Both the position numbers and the translations under genes were made by a program. A stretch of 64,000 nucleotides of DNA from positions 19,093,387-19,157,386 of the forward strand of contig OU612069.1 in assembly GCA_914767715.1 (NCBI GenBank), read 5' to 3'. Each line of letters begins with the position of its first letter. Positions within the stretch are counted from its first letter, which is position 1. This DNA comes from Membranipora membranacea. Taxonomy: Eukaryota > Bryozoa > Gymnolaemata > Cheilostomatida > Membraniporidae. The notes beneath the pieces were generated by a model. It did not search any database. It was not told the DNA's origin and saw only the letters and a program-made list of their open reading frames with translations. Of the stretch, positions 44,301-56,838 are shown in pieces.

Positions 44301-44639
44301 TCCACAGCGTAAGTTAGTAGTAAACTATTGTATTATGTTGAGATGTTGACGAATTGAGCGGTTGAAGGCAGAGAATTGTTGGCGTATGGACAGCAGCTGA
44401 TATTAAGTGGATTGATGTCAATATAAAAAGGAACTAAGTGAAAATCTTCCAAGGTTGCCACCACTTCAGTGTAATTGCACCTTTTGGGGTTGAACAGCTT
44501 GATATATGAGAAAGTTTTGATTTTATACACCATGCCAGTCTTTCTAGCAGACCAGAATCTCCTTACCAACTGCTTATACGTCATGTCATGAATATTGTAG
44601 TCATCCACCTTGATGTTTGTAAGTATTCAATTAGCTAGT
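41351..44639. other. 3' flank of kinase B and intergenic gap
   Basis: A possible extra exon-like piece lies at 41,570-41,608 (between CAG and GTAAGT), but the kinase B frame already stops at 41,350. An inverted repeat is at 41,651-41,785. A 91-codon minus-strand ORF at 44,333-44,608 has no recognisable motif. Nothing else is supported. Confidence 0.4.
41651..41785. repeat. Short inverted-repeat element
   Basis: TAAGTGCTCAGACAGCTGCAATG is mirrored by CATTGCAGATGTCTGAGCACTTA around an unrelated centre. It shares its GTGCTCAGACAGCT core with the element at 6067-6231. Confidence 0.75.
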
Positions 44640-44838
44640 CATGTAGTCAATCTAGCGGTTTTCACATATATACCTCAGCGGAAAATTACATTGCAAATCA
44701 TCATAATCAAACTTATTAGGTGGATGTATGTAAGTGTGCGTCCCCCAGTAGGCTCCTTCGCCTATCTGTGAGGGACATACTGATTATCTCGTTCATTAGC
44801 CGGCTGCCCTGTGGGAGACATATATTCATAGGTGAACA
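44640..44838 (-). pseudogene. Frameshifted copy of the last lectin exon
   Basis: Read on the minus strand, 44,810-44,652 matches lectin exon 5 (4628-4791) over nearly its full length, with about 25 intron bases before it. It starts after a CCCACAG acceptor and reads GQPANERDNQY. A one-base deletion then shifts the frame to an early TAG, and a second one-base deletion lies just before the original stop. QPD has become QPA, which would lose the sugar-binding aspartate. The other lectin exons are not seen nearby. Confidence 0.85.
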
Positions 44839-45879
44839 GCAGATGTAGTGTTAGCTAAGGTATGCGGTTCCGAACAATTGGGGGTATGCAAGTTTAGGAA
44901 TTGTGCCCAAAAGATGTCTTGCGGCATAGTCACGTGTCTACCATTTGGTTTGTGTCCATACCGAAGGCTCGCTCACCCAGCGTCAGATTTGAGGGAAATT
45001 TTTAGGCTCTCAAACCATCTATACTACTCCTATACACTGTAGCGTAGTGCTAGCAATGAGTATTTATAATCTTTGGTGCTAGTGTTGGTTAATGAATGAT
45101 TACCATTTTCACTTCACAAAGTTATTGACAGTTTTATTATTAATGGTGAAGCAAGTCGTTTATTAATAGGATTGCATTAGTCATCAACGCTTGCAAATTG
45201 TAAACAAACCGCAAAATCTGAGTTTTTATGCCCTCATATATTGCTAGGGATGACCGCATCAGACAAAAACAACCTATGTCAATCTCTTTGCCTCATATTG
45301 CATTTTTTTGCAGATTTTCCCACATAGTGATGCAAAAACCACAGGACTCTGATTTTTTGCATCATACATTTACATTTTCTCAATGAGTGACATGCTTTAA
45401 TTTTGTGCTATCATATTAGAACGGAAAAAACATTATTTGAGTTAATATTCCTTTTGAACTAGTTATATCACTGAAGAGAACAAGTAGCATAGCATACACT
45501 GAGGCAGAGTCCGGAAGAAACATCCTAACAAACATACGGACGGCTTTTCACCTAAGTGGGAGCAGGTTTACAGCATCCGACAGTCAGATATATCTAACTA
45601 AAGCTGCAGGCAAGTAATAATACCATCTTTGTTTATGTGCCCCCTGCCTGCATTTGGAAATCTTTAAATCAAGGTTACAACTGCATTTTTTCACGATTTT
45701 GTTCGTCCGTTGAAGGTTGTGGTCTTTGCATATTCCTTGGACAGCAATTAAGTTGAGTTACACTACCAGCTAATTCTTTAAGATTGTTATCTTAGTTTTA
45801 TGATCATTGCTTGTTGGATGAATGTTGATGGTTTGATCACAAGGTCTGTCTCAGTCTGCAGACTGAGAAATAAAGGTGC

Positions 45880-46060
45880 CTTTTGGACGCGGCTGCCAGG
45901 GTCGGCGCCAAGTTGTTCTTAGTTTGTAGTTGTTAGTTGGGGCGAAGCTGATACATTTAATGAGCCCAGTAGTCATAAAACTGCGAAGGGAATCGAACCA
46001 AGCACGTCCAACACTTGGTTGTTAGAGGACAGTGCTCTAACCAACTGAACTATCTCTTGT
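45880..46060 (-). mobile_element. tRNA-derived SINE, minus strand
   Basis: On the minus strand the head reads TAGTTCAGTTGGTTAGAGCA and GGTTCGATTCCC, the A and B boxes of a tRNA-type promoter. The body (GCCCCAACTAACAACTACAA, CTAAGAACAACTT) resembles the body of the SINE at 23,826-23,990. Confidence 0.7.
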
Positions 46061-46080
46061 ATAAGCTATTTACACATGAC

Positions 46081-46300
46081 AGGTCTCTTTTTTTGTTGCG
46101 CATGCCTCATTCCCTTATCTCCTCGGCTCTTTTGCTTCCGTAATTCTGCAAAGGAGATAAACCCTGGGAAGACACCATTAAGACCCCATAACCTTTAAAA
46201 ATCACAATTTAAATTATTTTCGGCTGGTATGGTGCATACTAGATCCCTGTATTGCTACTCACAGTATATTGAGTTTTTCAATGATACAAAAAGCAGACAA
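46081..46300 (+). repeat. Dispersed repeat, copy 1
   Basis: The block with TTGCGCATGCCTCATTCCC, GGAGATAAACCCTG and CCCTGTATTGCTACTCA recurs at 50,490-50,690 and, inverted, at 58,940-59,135. The last two copies sit in corresponding introns of the two pseudokinase genes. Confidence 0.75.
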
Positions 46301-46505
46301 CTCCATATTTTGTAGTGCTATTGGTATTTGTTGTAGTTTTTCAATTTTGATTTAAAAGGGGTGAGGAGATGGAGTGGGGTTCACACAGCTCAACACATGC
46401 ATAGGGGTGAAATTGGTTGTAACAAGAAAGTTGTGAGCTTTTCCTGAAAAATGCCAAAATGCATAGACGTTCTAACATAAAACTTGAAATTATCCTATTT
46501 TGAAA

Positions 46506-46596
46506 CTTTTTAGGAATGTGATAAAACAACCAGCTGATATTGATGACAGAAACTCTTGTTCTTTACATTGGGAAGATAGTTCAAGCTCATAGCAAG
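46506..46596 (+). other. Probable 5' untranslated exon of pseudokinase C
   Basis: It aligns with the exon ending at 10,591, including TTTTTAGGAA then GTGATAAAAC and TCAAGCTCATAGC. The donor is AGCAAG before GTATGA, weaker than its counterpart. It would splice to the acceptor at 48,041. Its 5' end is not determined. Confidence 0.45.
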
Positions 46597-47315
46597 GTAT
46601 GAATTCAATTTCATTTCGATTTACAACATTTTGTAAATTATCCGGAACTGATGACTGCACCTTTCACACTATGTCCTTTAGAGTATTAGGAGAGCGACCA
46701 CAGTGCTGTATTACTTTTAACTTGACTTGTAGCCAGCAACTTACTTAATATTGATGTTTTGCAATTTTGTCTGATCGATATATAATATTTTGTGAGGTTT
46801 TTATTTGTTTACATAGATGGGTTTCAGTTTTCCTAATCAAAACATCAAATAATCCATTTGGCTGGCGTTGACAGACTTCACTGTTTGATCAATTGAGCTG
46901 CAGGCCACAGCATGACGACCAGGATCTGTCTATAGCTCACAAAATGCATAAGTGTTTCAATTGCTAGTTTTGATGGCTGACAACACTATTTACCTGTGTA
47001 GGATATTGCCTAAATCATGTAAATGGACTGAAATTAACCTCTAGAGTCTACTTGATAACTCATGATAAAAAGAACCAAACCAAATCTAAAATAGCATCAA
47101 GACCAATTGTTTACAAAATCCAGAACACAAACAACTCTTAGCAATATCATTACCATCCATCCTGTTTTGTAGTATCAAAGGGCAACTGCCAGAGATGATG
47201 AAATCTTAGAATCGATAAAGAATAATGGGGGAGAAGCGCTACCCCCATAAACCATTAAAACAAATGAAAGCAATAATCGTTAGTATGCTACAAAAAGACC
47301 GGCATCGAGTGAGTG

Positions 47316-47333
47316 ATATATATATATATATAT
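47316..47333 (+). repeat. (TA)n microsatellite
   Basis: An uninterrupted run of about nine AT dinucleotides lies just outside the left palindrome arm. Confidence 0.9.
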
Positions 47334-48060
47334 ACGTTGCACTATATAACATTTACCAATCCAATTAAATATCTTATTCCAGTCATGTGGTGGTTGTCAT
47401 CTATTTTTCGCTCTTTGCTATCCAAATGCCAACGCCAGTCCGCAAGTATTTTTTGTCATTGAACTTATGCTCACATACGAAAATGTATTCAAATCTGAAT
47501 TCATGATTTCGTCATAGAAATATTTTATAGCATGACGCTGTAACAACCACCAAAGCTGTTTACAGTCTCCAAAAATACATTTCTTGTAAACAGTGTTTCC
47601 TCATTTTTTGCTTTGATTGCAGACAAATGAGATACAATTACCACAATAATGAGCTATTTGGCATGGTACCATGGGGAAGGCAAGAACCCCAAAAATAAGA
47701 TTTTTTGCAAAGACTCCTTTGACATCATTGTAATAGGTGATGTTGTCATGTAAAGTACAACTAATACCCTCAGAATTTAATCGTTTGTAACTAACCAAGC
47801 ATATTATTTCTCGAAAAGTATTTGAGGTGAGTGGATCTGGTTGTTTAGCTGCCTTATCATTTTGCCTAATTTCTTCCTACAGACAAGAGAGGGAATTGTT
47901 TATTGCTTAAAGTGCTTTTAATGCTGCTTTTGGAGTCCATGCATTGCTTTTGATACGCTCACTTTAGGCTGTTTACATGATTTTGATGTTGGAATTATTG
48001 GGATTTTAATAATTTTCTTTCTTTATTACTGAACACTGCAGCTATTCACCAAGTTAATAC

Positions 48061-48120
48061 ATGAAATATGGCAACAGTAGTATGTTCATATTTGAGATGT
48101 GGAGCTACTATCAACAATAA
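48061..48120 (+). promoter_or_regulatory. Upstream ORF overlapping the pseudokinase C start
   Basis: An ATG seven bases before the main ATG opens a 19-codon frame that stops inside the zinc-ribbon coding sequence. The same arrangement is kept in the paralogue (62,023-61,952). Overlapping upstream frames usually lower translation from the main start. Conservation may simply reflect recent duplication. Confidence 0.5.
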
Positions 48121-51100
48121 CATTGAGAATGATAATGATAATGTTCCTACAAAATTCTGCTACAAGTGCGGCCACAAGCTGTAAGTCCTATTATTTGTAA
48201 AACCGATAAACATATATACTGTAGAGTGGAAACTTAATTTCTATTCTAGTCTATTCTATTTCTACATTTATGGAGCTTTATCATCTTTCACAACCCTCTC
48301 ATAGTAATATTAACCATTCTGAGTTTTTTAGCAATTTCCCAATCATTAGCTGTTGAATAAATTTGTTTCTTCTTGACTCTTTTTTAGTATTGATGGTGTG
48401 CCTGGTTTGTGCGCGGACAAATACTATCGCAGTGCAAAAGGTGAGTCTTTGATTTTTTTTGCTCCTCATAGTATTGGCTAAAGTCAAGGTCAACTGCCAA
48501 TGGTTAATAAGTTGCTTGTTTTGGCATCGAAAGGAATGTCAGCAACCATGAGGTAGACCACTTAACTTTTCAGCGTTTTGCAGCATGAATCACCCTTATG
48601 AGCGATGCATTCTATTCAGTCATAAAAATTTGATTAGAGTCATTAAAAAAATTCTCTATCAATGAGCTTAATTACATCACTGATTGTAGCGGCAAAGGAG
48701 TTTGAAATCGAGGGTTACAGTGAAAGATATTCAATTGGCAAAGGTAGATACGGTGAGGTGCACCTTGTATCAAGCCGAAGAAACAAAAAACGATATGCTA
48801 GGAAAGTGAGTTGCAATAACCACAAATACTGTAATGGCCAGGGGCTGACTGCTGATATTTAGTTGTGTCTTTTGTTGTGCTACTGGAAGCATGTACGACC
48901 CGGTGAAGAAACAAACTACAAATTCACTGAAATGCTCAACGTCAGAGCAATCATTAATGAAAACAAGTGAGATGAAAGAGTTGAAATTTCTTTCCCCAGA
49001 TCCAAATTAAGAAACTTTGTCACAATATTTAATAATCAGTTCTGAATTCTAAAAATTTTTACATCATAGTGGGTGTCTCTCAGGCCACACCATCGATTTT
49101 TGGAAACACAACTTCAAATTTCATCAAACAACAGGTGAACAATTCCATAACCGAGTACAAACATCTCCATTTTATCAAGGAGCATTGTTCTGAAAATATA
49201 TCGATGATGCAATTGGAACTTTGCCTTCTAGAACGGGGGTTAACCGCTAGTATTTTTTTCTATACAGGTCACAAAAATAAATCCAGAACTCAAACATAGT
49301 CCAGAGCTAGATGCAGAGTGTTTACTAAACCTAAACCATCCAAATATAGCTATAGCATATGAGAGATTCTTTGGTAAGTGCGATTGTTGATTGTTATATT
49401 TGTAAACATTACCAGCCGTATATCCCCTTTTGCAACATTAAGGATTTAAAACCCTCAAGTTAACAATCTTTGAAGATATAGTCACTGATTTTTAATTTGA
49501 TGATATGCTACTTAGTGCCTATTAGATTCAGTACACAGCCCTTTTATGTAGCACTACCTCATACGCAGCTATGATGCAACAGATGCTTGCAATTACCCCT
49601 AAAATTTTATTTGGCCAATCACCCCTTCTCTAGGTTGTTTTTACACCTATCTCATTCTAAAAATATCAGATATGACGTAAAGAGCTCTTAAAGCATCAAA
49701 TAATATGTTCGTCTCTAACTATAAAAGTGTGGTCCAGAGATTTCAATTGAGTGACTGTCATAACTATTTCCATTGCAGACGACAACAAGTTGGCAGTCAT
49801 CATGGAGTACTTCCCCCGTGGTTCGCTGAAGGATCTTCTAATAGATCATACAAAGCCACTGTCTGAAATTACGGTGAGTTGAGCCTAAGACATAAATACC
49901 TCAGAATAATGTATTTTGATCAGCAGATAGGCCTCACGAAAAGCGTTATAATTAGCTAACGCGGAATTCTTCCTCAAATTTGAAGCCTCAAACCCAGTGT
50001 TTGTCTAAGATTTATTACCCTAACAATGACTGAATAGTCATATTTTGTAGATCTGGCATTTTACAGAGCAGATTCTCAGCGGGCTGTACTATCTACATTT
50101 TAAGCTAACAAAAACTGACAAAACATGTATACAGTCCATTATCCACAGAAACCTGAAGCCAAGTAACTTGCTTATCACCGCAGAGAGAACCATCAAAATA
50201 TCTGATTTTGGATACGCCAAACTGTTGATGAGTGAGTATGTATCACAATTCCTTAGAGCAGAAATGACAAATGCCGCTTAATCACCATATATTTTTTAAA
50301 AGGCTTATCAAAGTGTTACAAGCTCGTAGGTTCTCGAAATGCTTACAAATTCTCTGAAATTTTAAGAATTTTAAAAACAAGACTTTTGATTTTGAAGTGG
50401 GCCTCAACCATTGGCTCCCAGTCTGCAGTGGAGGCAATAAGAAATGACATTCAATCTCAAGAGATTGTTTATTATAGGGCATTTATGGATGATAGCTGCT
50501 CTTGTTGTTGCGCATTCCTCCTGCAAATTCGCTCCTCTGTTCTTTTGCTTTTGCTTTCTGCAGGGGAGATAAACCCTTGAAAAACCCAATCAGAACCCCA
50601 TTATCACTTATTAGAATTATGGTGCACATAAGGTCCCTATATTGCTACTCATTGTATAAAGAGCATTCCAATGATACAAAAACGAGTACATCTGTCATTT
50701 CTGCTTTAGCAATACATTTTTATGCAATCAAAAATGCCAATTTACCTTGGCACAGTTCTATATTGTTACCCTGGCATCTTTGGACACGACTGTCACTGCC
50801 TCTAGGAGGTCATCTTGATTATTGTTCTTGGTTGAGAAAGATTTTGAGTTTATTTAGCCTAAATAGACCAGTACTAATATTGCCCTTTGGAAATAGGCAA
50901 TATTATATTTTAAGTGCCTCGGTGAGATTAACTTGTGGGGTGAGCTGTGACAGGTGAGGAGAGATATCATCTATACCTTCAATTGTGATCGCATGTGAGT
51001 GGATGCTGTCCATTAGCGATTCAAATAGCCTAATGTTCATTTTAATATAATATTACATTTCAGTGAAGATTCTATTACCTGTCCACACATAGCTGATGTA

Positions 51101-53316
51101 GAATATTGTGCACCGGAAGTACTGGAACCATTAAAATGCTGTAGATACGGGAAAAAGGTTGATAACTGGTCAGTGGGAGTGATTCTTTACGAGATGGTTA
51201 CTCGTAAATTGCCGGTAAGTTCGGTTAAAATTTGTTTTTATTATCAAGCTATTTCCATGACAAAAATCACGGTAGATATCCAACAGGCAGACAACAAGTA
51301 TTTTTTCAGCACTTTTATGGACATCAATTTTCATCTCAACAGTATTTTTCAAATTATGCTAATACGATGAATAACATCGAAAAAAAGTTTGACAAATTTT
51401 TTTGCATGCATTAAGAACTGTTTTCCGAACAAACTTGCAATAATTTTATATAAGAAGGGCAAATGATGAGAAAACTAATTGTGCTGCAGATAGATAAGCA
51501 CTATAACCTCACCTCATGTCAGTCAATCGAAACCCTTAGAGACTAAGTAATAATAGTCATTTTCTAATCTAATTTTAATCCATCGTATGAGCAAGTGTCA
51601 GCTTTAGAAAACCTAATATCAAGGATATTGGTTATGGTATCTCAAACTTCCAAACTGACGTCGTCAAACGACATTGGGATTCAGCTTTGTTCCTATAATG
51701 ATACGGTTATACTATTAATATCGCAGATAAATTGAAGTGCAAAATGTGTGGTGCAGGTGGGATTCGAATCCAGGTCTACTGGCTCAGCAGTCATCGATGA
51801 TACCACTTTAACAATACTACAAACATAGTGTGAAGGAAGTTTCAAAAGCCAATGAGATGAGCTTGTTATTTGCATTATGCGGTATCCATCCCTTTCAAGT
51901 TACCTTAACAGACATCAGAATCTTGTGGTACGACGGTAGAATCCTTGACTGCTGACCGATTAGGCCTATGGTTGATACCCGCCTGCCCCATACAGTTTTG
52001 ATCAACTGTATATATGCGATATTATTAGTATAACACATTAATTATAGGTATGAAGCGCTGTGATGAGGTGCGGGTAATACCCGTTGATTCCAAATGCCGA
52101 TTGACGGCCATCACCTTGAAAGTTTGAGAGACAACTATTTTCATAATAAAAGGATAATAATGCTGAAACTTGCTTACATGGTAGAATAGAATATGGAGAG
52201 TTTGTTGTGAAATCTTCTAGTCTGTGTTAAACCAAGATGACTAAGAATCTCCTTTGCATTATTTGCAGTTTATTGGTCAGGGCACGGAGGAGAAGAAGTC
52301 TAGTATCAGAAATGAAGAACCAGAAATGAATGGCAAAGAATTCAAAAGATATACACCTCCATTAAAGGTTCTTTGTATAACGCTACTACAAAAAAATCCA
52401 GAGTGAGTGCATAATATCAGGTGCAAAATGAGGGATCTTTCCTTCATTAATACTGTAATTTTGATAACAATAATGGCATAAAACACGATCAATACTAATG
52501 GGTATGGAAATGTTGTGGTGAATATGTGAGTTTTAAAGGGGAGGGTGTGCCTTCTACCAATTCTATCCTTCTTTCAGTAACAGGCACAGTCTACTGAACA
52601 ATACACCGCATACATCACCTACAGCAGAGATTCCTATCAAATGCATCCAGTATTAATTTTGAATGATGTATGATATATTTTCACATGCGTTCTTCCGACA
52701 TTTTGCCACAGAGAAATTCAATTACTATCACAAATCGATTGGACCTCTTTTTAGTACAATTGCGTTTGCATACATAATAATTATACACATAGACAACTTA
52801 CACATTATTATGCTATTTATCAGCCTTTTACCACACTACACTACTTACTTTAAATCTCTCAATTTGATCCAGATCAAATAATTGGAATGTTCTTTTCTCT
52901 TTTAGCAATCGGCCAGACACACAACAGTGCTCTAACTGGTTTCAACAAGTCGCACAACACAGTAAGTAATCGCAGTATACTTTCAAAATTCAGTCAAAGA
53001 CAAATATTTTACCGCTCACTCACTTACTTTCCCAAACGGCATGCACACGTTTGGCAAATGTTATGTGTGTTTGGATTATTTACCTATTCAACAAGGATAT
53101 AGGTTCATATTTTCTACTTACCTAGAGGGACTGTGTGGTCAGGCAATGCATTAACCCTAAGCTCTCGAAATTTTTCTCAAAGTTATGTTCTTGTTGGCAT
53201 TAATGAGACAACTCCAAATTGCCTAATTCTATTTGCTCTATTTACCTATTCATCACTTCCAGAAGCCTACATTGAAAAATTATCTTTTAGTTGCTGGATT
53301 GGAAGATGAAGGCTGA
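48068..53316 (+). CDS. Zinc-ribbon pseudokinase C (HRD to HRN)
   Basis: Ten exons join in frame: 48,068-48,180, 48,388-48,440, 48,690-48,805, 49,268-49,373, 49,779-49,873, 50,051-50,235, 51,064-51,214, 52,269-52,402, 52,906-52,961 and 53,291-53,316 (344 residues). A zinc ribbon lies at 6-34 (C6-x4-C11, C31-x2-C34). The kinase domain spans about 66-320: GKGRYGEV (72-79), lysine K94 in [16 protein letters not shown] hinge, [10 protein letters not shown] with N195 where the catalytic aspartate belongs, ISDFG (D213), EYCAPEV and [16 protein letters not shown]- and magnesium-binding residues remain, so nucleotide binding is possible but normal catalysis is doubtful; human ErbB3 has the same HRN change. 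The segment before HRN is lengthened by about six residues against kinase B. Exon 6 keeps frame only if the GTATGT donor at 50,236 is used instead of GTGAGT at 50,232. The paralogue D is tail to tail with it. Confidence 0.85.
50490..50690 (+). repeat. Dispersed repeat, copy 2
   Basis: It lies in the intron between exons 6 and 7 of pseudokinase C. It shares TTGTTGCGCATTCCTCCTGC, GGGGAGATAAACCCTTG and CCCTATATTGCTACTCA-type blocks with 46,081-46,300. Confidence 0.75.
51730..51800 (-). mobile_element. tRNA-like SINE fragment, minus strand
   Basis: On the minus strand, GTGGTATCATCGATGACTG and GGATTCGAATCCCACC have the order and spacing of A and B boxes. It lies in the intron before exon 8 of pseudokinase C. 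I did not find it in the matching intron of the paralogue, so it may have inserted after the duplication. Confidence 0.45.
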
Positions 53317-54844
53317 TATCATTAATTTACGAATTCTCGGCACTGAACCTTAATGAAACCAGTAGTGCTCTGGATGCGATGGTGTTGGATAGCTTTGATA
53401 GACTAAAGGTGTAAGATGTTGCATTGCATTGAGTAATTAATGAACAAGTGAATGATGAAGATAACTTGTGAGTACGCATAGTGCTAAGACTGAAAATCAT
53501 ATAACAATATATTACAAGTAATTAGATATTTGTGTTTGGAATTTTCTGTAATATGGTCAGTTAGCTCACTTCCTCGTTGAGAGTTAAACTGAGTTTTCTG
53601 TATTGAAGCTATGCTCAACTTATTTTTATTCTGGATTTTGTTAATTCATGTTTCATTATTGGAGAGACTTGACATTTTACACTGATTCCCAATAAGGCTG
53701 GCGTCCAATTTAATCATATTACATAAACATTGACTTGTCCCAAGTGTTGTTTGATTGGATAGGGCTAATCTTTGATTTATTTTTTATACGCAACAAATGT
53801 TGTAAACTGAATATTAATAAATTAGCCTACTTATATTAATAAAAGTAATGATGCTGCATTCATAATTAAGCCCGCGTACCAGATTATTACAGTGAATTTG
53901 TAAAATCACTACTTACTACCGGTGAGCCAGTTTGTAACATGTGCCTGGCTATAAAACATAGAAATTAAGAAGTTTTGAACTTTTACAAGAAAATGATGGC
54001 AATAAGTTGAGTCAAGTCTGCCTTCTCTATAGCCTTGCGTGAGTGCAGCATTTCTATACATGGTGAACCCCACAAGTTTTGATGACACCATGATTACTCA
54101 GAATAAGCATTTGGAAAAAAGGGATAACTCTCAAGTACAGTGCACATGGCATAAATTGCGACATGTTGTATAAATCTAAATCCTTTAAACTTTATTTAGC
54201 TATTTGGATAATGATTATGGTATTTCTATGGTTTGATCTTGTTGGTTCCTTATGGAATTGGCAATATTGGAGAGATGTTGTCAATCGTTGCGATTCCATA
54301 ATGATGCATATAACACTTTTATACATAGAGTTACCTGTGTACAAAATAATTATTTATCAAACTTTAGAGAACATAATCGCGAGTCTAGTATAATCATGAT
54401 TACAGTGCGTGTGAAGTATGGTACATTTTGTTGGGAAGTTTATGTCCTGGCTAGTTGACGAGGTTGTCAAAGTATAATTTAGTAAATGAGAAGGCAAGAA
54501 TTCAGTATATTTTCTTTTTTCTCTGTAAGGAATCTCAATAGCACAAATTTTCAAGGGTCTATCTTCAAATAATAATAAAAAGATAAGTGCTGTAAGCTGA
54601 TTTGGCCTTACAGTGAAATTGTACGTCTGATTTATGCGTGTCTCCAGGAGCTTCTCAGGCTAACGTCACAATCCCAAATAATATGTCCAGGTCACTTTTT
54701 ATCCTCCAATTTATCTCTATTTTGTGGAAAATTTATGTCATGTATAAATTATTTATTGCCTCTCCCTAAAAAACTTAGGTCTCCGAGTGATAGTACTAAC
54801 TAAGATCTCAAGACGTACAATGATAATGATGATTATCTCCATTG

Positions 54845-55365
54845 CTGCTTTTCCGGCTGCTTCTGCAGGGTTTGGTAGAATCTTCTTAAGCTGATCACTT
54901 TTGACTCAAGTCCAGAGTATGTGAGCACTCTAGAGATTGGGGGACTGAGGCACCATTATGTGAAGATTCTGAGCTGGTATGGGAGGTAACTGTGTACGAA
55001 GTGGCTTCGCTATTTGACGGCCCTGTGCATGCATTATAACTATGACTCTCTCATTTTTAATTGGACTCGTTGAGTTTATTAAATTCCTGGGATCACAGGT
55101 GATTGAGGCTATATTTAGCTCTAGAAGTATGGAAAAGTGGTAAAAAAGGTACAAAAATAATTGCAAGGAAATATCTGATAAGAAAAATGATTCCTCTATC
55201 TTGATGTGTCTAGCTTTGTTTGGTTCACCTTAATACATTACAATCTGTAATAAAACTGAATTTTATTCCGGAATGATCTGGTCATAGCATAATCTTTGAA
55301 CATCAAGGACAACAAATGAGTTACTTTTTAGGAACCTACTCTCTAGTGAATGATTGTTATTGTAC
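54845..55365. other. Spacer of the giant inverted duplication
   Basis: About 520 bases separate the arms, which meet the spacer at CTCCATTG (left) and CAATGGAG (right). No gene, repeat or obvious recombination motif is visible in it. Confidence 0.7.
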
Positions 55366-56838
55366 CAATGGAGATAATCATCATTATCATTGTACGTCTT
55401 GAGATCTGAGTACTATCACTCGGAGACCTAAGTTTCTTAGGGAAAGGCAATAAATAATTTATACATGACATAAATTTTCCACAAAATAGAGATAAATTGG
55501 AGGATAAAAAGTGACCTGGACATATTTGGGATTGTGTCGTTAGCCTGAGAAGTTACTGGAGACACGCATAAATCAGACGTACAATTTCACTGTAAGGCCA
55601 AATCAGCTTACAGCACTTATCTTTTTATTATTATTTGAAGATAGATCCTTGAAAATTTGTGTTATTGAGATTCCTTACAGAGAAAAAGAAATATACTGAA
55701 TTCATGCCTCCTCATTTACTATGTTATACTTTGACAACCTCGACAACTAGCTAGGACATAAACTTCCCAACAAAATGTGCTAAACTTCACACGCACTGCA
55801 ATCATGATTATACTAGATTCGCGAATGTGTTCTCTACAGTTTGATAAAAAAATATATTTTGTATATAGGTAACTCTATGTATAATGTAACTGTGCCATGC
55901 ATCATTATTGAATTGAGTTGTGACGAATAGCATCTCATGACATCTCACCAATATTGTCAATTCCATCAAGAAACAGTGAGTTCAAACCCTATAAGTACCA
56001 TAATCATTATCTGAACAACTTCTTAATTTATGTCATGTGCACCGTACATTGGAGTTATCTCCTTATTTCCGAACGCTCATTCTGAACAACCTTAGTGACT
56101 GACGGCGTTCACCATGAATAGGAATGCTGCAATCATGAAAGGAAAGATTGGACTGGACTCATTGCCGTCTGTTCCTTGTAGAAGTTTAAGACTTCTAAAT
56201 TTCTATGTTTTATATACTGGTACTTGTTCCGAGCTGGCTCGACCGGTAGTAAGCAGTGGTTCTACAAATTCACTGTAGTTATTTGATATGCAGGCTTTAT
56301 TATGAATGTGACATCATTACTTTTACTAATATAAATAATTTATTGATATACAGTGTAAAATGCAAGTTGTGTATACAAAATAGTTCGAAGGTTGGCCCTA
56401 TCCAATCAAACAACATTGGGAAAAAAGTCCATGTTTATGTATGATTAAATATTGGACTCCTGCCTCCTAGGGAAACAGTATAAAATAAAAATTATCTCCA
56501 ATAATGAAACAGGAATTGACAAAATCCAAATTGAAATAGATTGAGCATAGCTTTGATGCAGAAAATCAGTTGACAATGGGGAAGAAGGTTAACTTTCAAT
56601 GTCACAAAAAAGTCCAAACACGGATATCAAATCACTTGTAATAAATGTTCTTATATGATTTTCATTCTTAGCAATATGCGTACTCACAATTTATCTTCAT
56701 CATTCACTTATTCATTAATTACTCAATGCAATGCAACATCTTACACCTGTAGTCTATCAATGCTATCCAAAACCATCGCATCCAGAGCACTACTGGTTTC
56801 ATTAAGGATCAGTGCCGAGAATTCGTAAATTAATGATA

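Larger units (their letters stand above)
45190..46505 (+). promoter_or_regulatory. Duplicated 5' region, copy 2 (upstream of pseudokinase C)
   Basis: This is the second copy of the region at 6475-7358 plus 10,378-10,519. Matching blocks run from about 45,235 to 45,730 and from 46,361 to 46,480, including GGAGTGGGGTTCACACAGCTC where copy 1 carries the 3-kb element. Between them, copy 2 has a minus-strand SINE (45,880-46,060) and a dispersed repeat (46,081-46,300). Promoter function is inferred from position. Confidence 0.55.
47400..54844 (+). repeat. Left arm of giant inverted duplication
   Basis: This arm matches 55,366-62,690 in reverse complement, including the whole pseudokinase gene, most of its introns and about 1.5 kb of 3' flank. 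The 3' parts (53.3-54.8 kb) look nearly identical to the other arm; the 5' introns are more diverged. The outer edge near 47,400 is approximate. Confidence 0.85.

Noticed and set aside
44333-44608. 91-codon minus-strand ORF as a gene
   Set aside because: The frame is open but shows no motif, no clear partner exons and no match to the adjacent lectin copy.
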